The position numbers and the translations under genes were made by a program. A model generated the notes under the pieces. It worked only from the letters and a program-made list of their open reading frames with translations. It was not told where the DNA came from and made no database searches. Below are positions 60,764-64,000 of a DNA stretch of 64,000 nt, in pieces; position 1 is the first letter of the stretch; the number at the start of each line of letters is the position of its first letter. The stretch comes from UBA4416 sp040387475 (GTDB lineage: Bacteria; Bacteroidota; Bacteroidia; B-17B0; Aurantibacillaceae), in the NCBI GenBank assembly GCA_040387475.1, contig JAZKDT010000059.1, positions 11,928-75,927 of the forward strand, read 5' to 3'.

Positions 60764-62887
60764 ATGAAAAACTTAAAAAAACTAGCACTAACCACTACCG
60801 CTATCATTGCGTTTGTATTTTCTGTAAGCGCTCAGAAAAATTATTTAAAAGATGCTGATGTTGCATACGAGCATCACCAATACTTTAATGCGATTGAGCT
60901 TTATAAACAAGCTTATACCAAAGTAAAAAAAGCCGATTCGAAAGCAAGAATTTTGTACAGAACAGCTGATTCATACAAGCAAATTAATGATTTAAAAGGT
61001 GCTGAAACCTATTATAACAAAGCAATTAAGGCAAAATATCCTGATCCAATTGCTATTTTGCAATTAGCAGATGTTTTAAAAGCACAACAACGCTATCCTG
61101 AAGCGATTGTAGAATATAATAACTACAAGAAAGAAATGCCTTCTGATCCTCGTGGAGAAAACGGTGTTAAATCATGTGAACTGGCTCAACAATGGAAAGA
61201 TGCTAAAAATACTCCTGAAACTCGCTTAAAAGTTGAGAATATGGCGTTGATTAACTCTAAAGAAGCCGATTTTGGTCCTGCTTATGCAGATAAAAAATTC
61301 ACAACTTTATACTTTACCTCTACCCGCCAGGGTGCTCAGGGTTCAGTAGATGTTACTACAGGTCAAAATCACTCTGATATTTATGAAACAAAATTGGATA
61401 AAAACGGCAAATGGAGCACACCAGTTACTATTGCTACAACTTTAGTTTCTAAAATGAATGAAGGTGGTGCTTATGTTACTAAAAAAGGTGATTTAATGTT
61501 CATGACCCGTTGCGGTGAAGCAAAAGGAAAAGAATTAAAATGTCAGATTTATGTATGCAAAAAACAAGGTCCATCATGGGGAGATCCTGAATTATTGCCT
61601 TTTAACGTAGATTCAGTGCATTTACGTCACGCTGCAGTATCTGCAGATGGTAATACTTTATATTTTGACGCAAAATTACCGGGTGGTTACGGTGGAACTG
61701 ACATCTGGATGAGTTCTTATAACAAAAAAGATAAAACATGGGGGCCAGCTGTAAACGCAGGGCCAAGTGTTAATACACAAGGCAGCGAAGGTTACCCGTA
61801 TATTGCTGATGATGATAAAACATTATATTTCTCCTCAAACTACCATTTAGGTATGGGTGGATTAGATTTATTTAAAGCTGAAAAAGATGCCAGCGGTAAA
61901 TTCACAAAAGCGCCTGAAAATTTAAAATCCCCAATGAACTCGGCAGGTGATGATTTCGGTATTGTTTTCGAAGGTAAAAAAATTAAAGGTTACTTCTCTT
62001 CTAACCGTGAAGGCGGGAAAGGAAGTGATGACCTTTATTCATTTGTATTACCACCATTAAACTTTAATTTAAGTGGTACTGTTGTAAGTACAGAAAACAA
62101 TGAGCCTGTAACAAACGCATTGATTCACCTAAAAGGATCGAATGGTGACATGTTCGAATTTAAAACAGCTGCTGATGGTAAATATAACTTCAAATTAAAA
62201 GAAAACACTTCCTATGAAGTAACTGTTGGAACTGAAAAAAATACAACTTCAGCATCTTTTAAATTAGGTTTCTTAGCTACTAAGGACATGGGGAAATTAA
62301 CTACAGTTGACGAGAATGAATCTAAAGATTTCGTAAAAGATTTCGCTTTAGTTCCTGTTAAGGCTGAGATTCGTTTCCCTGCTGTATTATATGCCTTGGG
62401 TAAAGCAGACCTTTTAGTAGATTTAACAGGTACAGACAAATCAAATGATACACGTGCACCATTAAATTCAAAAGATTCATTAAATTTCTTATACCAGACG
62501 TTGATCGATAACCCAACTATTATTATTGAGTTACAATCTCATACAGATAGCCGTGGTAATGATAAAGCGAATCAAACATTATCTGAAGCGCGTGCTAAAT
62601 CTTGTGTTGATTACTTAGTTAACGAGAAAAAAATTCCGGTTGCGCGTTTAACATTTAAAGGTTGGGGTGAGAAAAAACTTCTAATTACGGATGCACAAAT
62701 TGCCAAAGAAAAAACAAAAGAAGGAAAAAATGCATTACACCAAAAAAATCGTCGTACTGTATTCCGTATTGTTAGCTGGGATTATGTAGATCCAAATGCA
62801 CCTAAATCTGATAAGCCAATTTACAAACCACAAGTTAAAGGTGAAGAAAATTCTGAGACCATTGAAGATGCTCCTGAATCAAAATAA
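60764..62887 (+). CDS. OmpA-family protein with TPR and PD40 repeats (PorE-like)
   Basis: 707 residues. A signal peptide ends VSAQ. TPR-like helices at about 30-130 (DVAYEHHQYFNAIELYKQAY) are followed by a WD40-like PD40 propeller at about 165-420 (LYFTSTRQGAQG, LYFSSNYHLGMGG, YFSSNREGGKGSDDLYSF). Next comes a carboxypeptidase-regulatory-like domain near 430-500 (SGTVVSTENNEPVTNALI) and a C-terminal OmpA peptidoglycan-binding domain (LQSHTDSRGNDKANQ, LSEARAKSCVDYL). This order matches PorE, which tethers T9SS to peptidoglycan, so a structural T9SS or cell-wall role is likely. A strong terminator follows. Confidence 0.85.
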   Translation: MKNLKKLALTTTAIIAFVFSVSAQKNYLKDADVAYEHHQYFNAIELYKQAYTKVKKADSKARILYRTADSYKQINDLKGAETYYNKAIKAKYPDPIAILQLADVLKAQQRYPEAIVEYNNYKKEMPSDPRGENGVKSCELAQQWKDAKNTPETRLKVENMALINSKEADFGPAYADKKFTTLYFTSTRQGAQGSVDVTTGQNHSDIYETKLDKNGKWSTPVTIATTLVSKMNEGGAYVTKKGDLMFMTRCGEAKGKELKCQIYVCKKQGPSWGDPELLPFNVDSVHLRHAAVSADGNTLYFDAKLPGGYGGTDIWMSSYNKKDKTWGPAVNAGPSVNTQGSEGYPYIADDDKTLYFSSNYHLGMGGLDLFKAEKDASGKFTKAPENLKSPMNSAGDDFGIVFEGKKIKGYFSSNREGGKGSDDLYSFVLPPLNFNLSGTVVSTENNEPVTNALIHLKGSNGDMFEFKTAADGKYNFKLKENTSYEVTVGTEKNTTSASFKLGFLATKDMGKLTTVDENESKDFVKDFALVPVKAEIRFPAVLYALGKADLLVDLTGTDKSNDTRAPLNSKDSLNFLYQTLIDNPTIIIELQSHTDSRGNDKANQTLSEARAKSCVDYLVNEKKIPVARLTFKGWGEKKLLITDAQIAKEKTKEGKNALHQKNRRTVFRIVSWDYVDPNAPKSDKPIYKPQVKGEENSETIEDAPESK

Positions 62888-62904
62888 CATTAAATAAATT
62901 TCAC

Positions 62905-62940
62905 AAAAAAACCCTTTCAGTTATGCTGAAAGGGTTTTTT
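62905..62940 (+). terminator. Intrinsic terminator of the OmpA-family gene
   Basis: Perfect stem ACCCTTTCAG/CTGAAAGGGT (62911-62920 with 62926-62935) with A6 before and T6 after, 18 bp past the stop codon. Confidence 0.9.
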
Positions 62941-63039
62941 ATTGGTATTAAACCATAAGTATCAAATTTTGTTAATTACACAGAAGCCTGAATATAGCGT
63001 CGCTAAATAATGTAATTTTGTAATGTAATATTAAGTACT

Positions 63040-63258
63040 GTGCGCGATATAATTTGGACCATAATTATTGTTTGGGTTGTTTGGAAAATCTACGATGCGT
63101 TTAAAAGCGTATCCAAATCAAAAACCCAAACACAAGCCTTTAACGGAAATCACTCCTACCGTAAAGAAGGTGAAGTTAAAATAGATAAAAACGTAAATGT
63201 CAAATCTCATTTTAGTCCCGCTGATGGAGAATATGTAGATTATGAGGAAGTAAAATGA
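63040..63258 (+). CDS. DUF4834-type small membrane protein (GTG start)
   Basis: 72 residues: one N-terminal helix (IIWTIIIVWVVWKIYDAF) and a charged tail with EGEVKIDKNVN and EYVDYEEVK. This pattern, a single helix plus an acidic end, is that of the DUF4834 family of Bacteroidota, of unknown function. Upstream codons contain no ATG before the stop at 63013, so the start is GTG 63040. The gene overlaps the next by ATGA (63255-63258), indicating coupled translation. Confidence 0.7.
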   Translation: MRDIIWTIIIVWVVWKIYDAFKSVSKSKTQTQAFNGNHSYRKEGEVKIDKNVNVKSHFSPADGEYVDYEEVK

Positions 63259-63839
63259 TGAACAGAATTTTTTCATATCTGATAATTTACTTTTTTATGA
63301 GTGTGGCTTCTTTCGCGCAGGAAAACCCTCCTGCTACGCCACCATCTCCGCCTGTAAATAATCAAATTCCGGTAGCACCAAAAGATTTCAGCAGCTTTAA
63401 AGAGCGATTATATGTGGGTGGTAATGTGGGTGCCTGGTTTGGATCGAGTACTTACGTGAACGTATCTCCATTAGTAGGCTGTAAGATCACCAAAGAGTTT
63501 TCTCTGGGTATTACGGGAACCTATAACTATTACAGCCAAACTTATGGCGGACAAAAATTCGTGTCCACTATTTATGGCGGCGGCGCCTTTGGCCGCTATA
63601 TATTCTTAGAAAACTTTTTTGCGCAGGTTGGCGTTGAAAGACTAAGTGTTTTAGATTACAGATCTATCTTACCCGATAGCAGGGTTTGGGTAGATAATAT
63701 CCTTGTGGGCGGGGGCTACAGGCAAATGTTCTCGGAAAGAGGGAGTTTTGTTGCTGCCATTTTCTATAATGTGAATGAAACGCCCTTATCACCTTATCCA
63801 AATCCTATCATTCAAATAGGATTTAATATCGGATTGTAG
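63255..63839 (+). CDS. Hypothetical outer membrane beta-barrel protein
   Basis: 194 residues (Met1 63255 or Met2 63258). A signal peptide ends SFAQ, followed by a Pro-rich linker (NPPATPPSPP) and then about eight amphipathic strands (RLYVGGNVGAWFGSS, SLGITGTYNYYSQTY, IYGGGAFGRYIFLE, FFAQVGVERLSVLD), ending in IGFNIGL. The layout is that of small porin-fold proteins. Function is unknown. It is co-translated with the DUF4834 gene. Confidence 0.7.
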   Translation: MMNRIFSYLIIYFFMSVASFAQENPPATPPSPPVNNQIPVAPKDFSSFKERLYVGGNVGAWFGSSTYVNVSPLVGCKITKEFSLGITGTYNYYSQTYGGQKFVSTIYGGGAFGRYIFLENFFAQVGVERLSVLDYRSILPDSRVWVDNILVGGGYRQMFSERGSFVAAIFYNVNETPLSPYPNPIIQIGFNIGL

Positions 63840-63918
63840 ATAGAATTCAAAAAATAATTGGCATTTTTGTACTTTATTACTCTAGTGTTTGTTTCGGCTG
63901 ATGTCGAAAAGTATGCTT

Positions 63919-64000
63919 GTCCAGGTGTTGGAATGGTATACAAGTACGCTTGAGGTGCGTATGTCGCAAGACGTGGGAGTTCGAGTCTCCTCCTGGATAC
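63919..64000 (+). tRNA. tRNA-Leu(GAG), 3' end cut by the window edge
   Basis: The acceptor stem GTCCAGG (63919-63925) pairs with CCTGGAT (one G-T pair). The anticodon stem TACGC/GCGTA frames the loop TTGAGGT, with anticodon GAG at 63952-63954. A long variable arm (GTC, GCAA, GAC) is typical of class II tRNA-Leu. The T loop is TTCGAGT. The window ends after A73 and one C, so the last one or two nucleotides of CCA, if encoded, are outside. Confidence 0.93.

Overview
The window is a chromosomal segment of a member of the Bacteroidota. The evidence is an AT-rich genome, several secreted proteins ending in type IX secretion system (T9SS) sorting modules or the gliding-motility-associated C-terminal domain, a GldH lipoprotein, a RicT-type PSP1 protein, a type III glutamine synthetase, a CarB without the usual C-terminal regulatory length, and promoters fitting the Bacteroidota consensus (TTG, about 20 nt, TAnnTTTG). 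Order and genus cannot be fixed from this sequence alone. No phage, plasmid, IS transposase or CRISPR array was seen.

Layout. 1-1550: 5' part of a giant SprB-repeat surface protein running off the left edge. 1678-2247: NUDIX hydrolase. 8640-2361 (minus): a compact operon for cytochrome c maturation (ccmB, ccmC, ccmD-like, ccmE, ccmF) with a VOC-fold gene inside it, followed by a DUF2520 dehydrogenase-like gene and kdsC (Kdo synthesis). 12485-8682 (minus): a 1267-residue adhesin-like T9SS protein. 12562-16421: glutathione peroxidase, SDR, ricT-gldH and a lipoprotein gene. 19049-16670 (minus): a probable metal (copper?) locus with a Cys-rich secreted protein, an MbnP-family lipoprotein and a barrel protein carrying CxxC. 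21612-19078: BNR-repeat T9SS protein. 24797-21869 (minus): hpt, adk (fused to a histone-H1-like Lys/Ala tail) and obgE. 24920-28827: MATE transporter, a membrane protein, a GT2 glycosyltransferase, the SRP RNA, and a barrel-like gene with a TTG start. 33006-28829 (minus): tandem CotH paralogs, one interrupted by a single in-frame stop. 33198-35345: a MopE-like metal-binding repeat protein. 38219-35409: carB.

49223-39127 (minus) is the most unusual part. It is a nine-gene tightly packed operon with four B12-binding-type radical SAM proteins (two paralogous pairs), one SPASM-type radical SAM protein, three class I methyltransferases and a nucleotidyltransferase-fold protein. It is flanked by two GT4 glycosyltransferases (49316-50392 and 51442-50384). 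I do not recognise its product; it is the best candidate for an undescribed system here.

52707-51442: a dihydroorotase homolog lacking the HxH metal motif. 54870-52825: BatA/VWA protein. 54985-57667: two secreted or exported proteins. 57897-60086: glnN with an elaborate upstream region. 60764-62887: OmpA/PD40/TPR envelope protein. 63040-63839: DUF4834 gene and an outer membrane protein gene. 63919-64000: tRNA-Leu(GAG), cut by the right edge.

Dispersed palindromic repeats recur between genes (16.5, 17.7, 21.8, 38.2, 39.0 and 60.1 kb), and one has inserted in frame into a radical SAM gene (40.1 kb). No gene-free stretch exceeds 300 bases.
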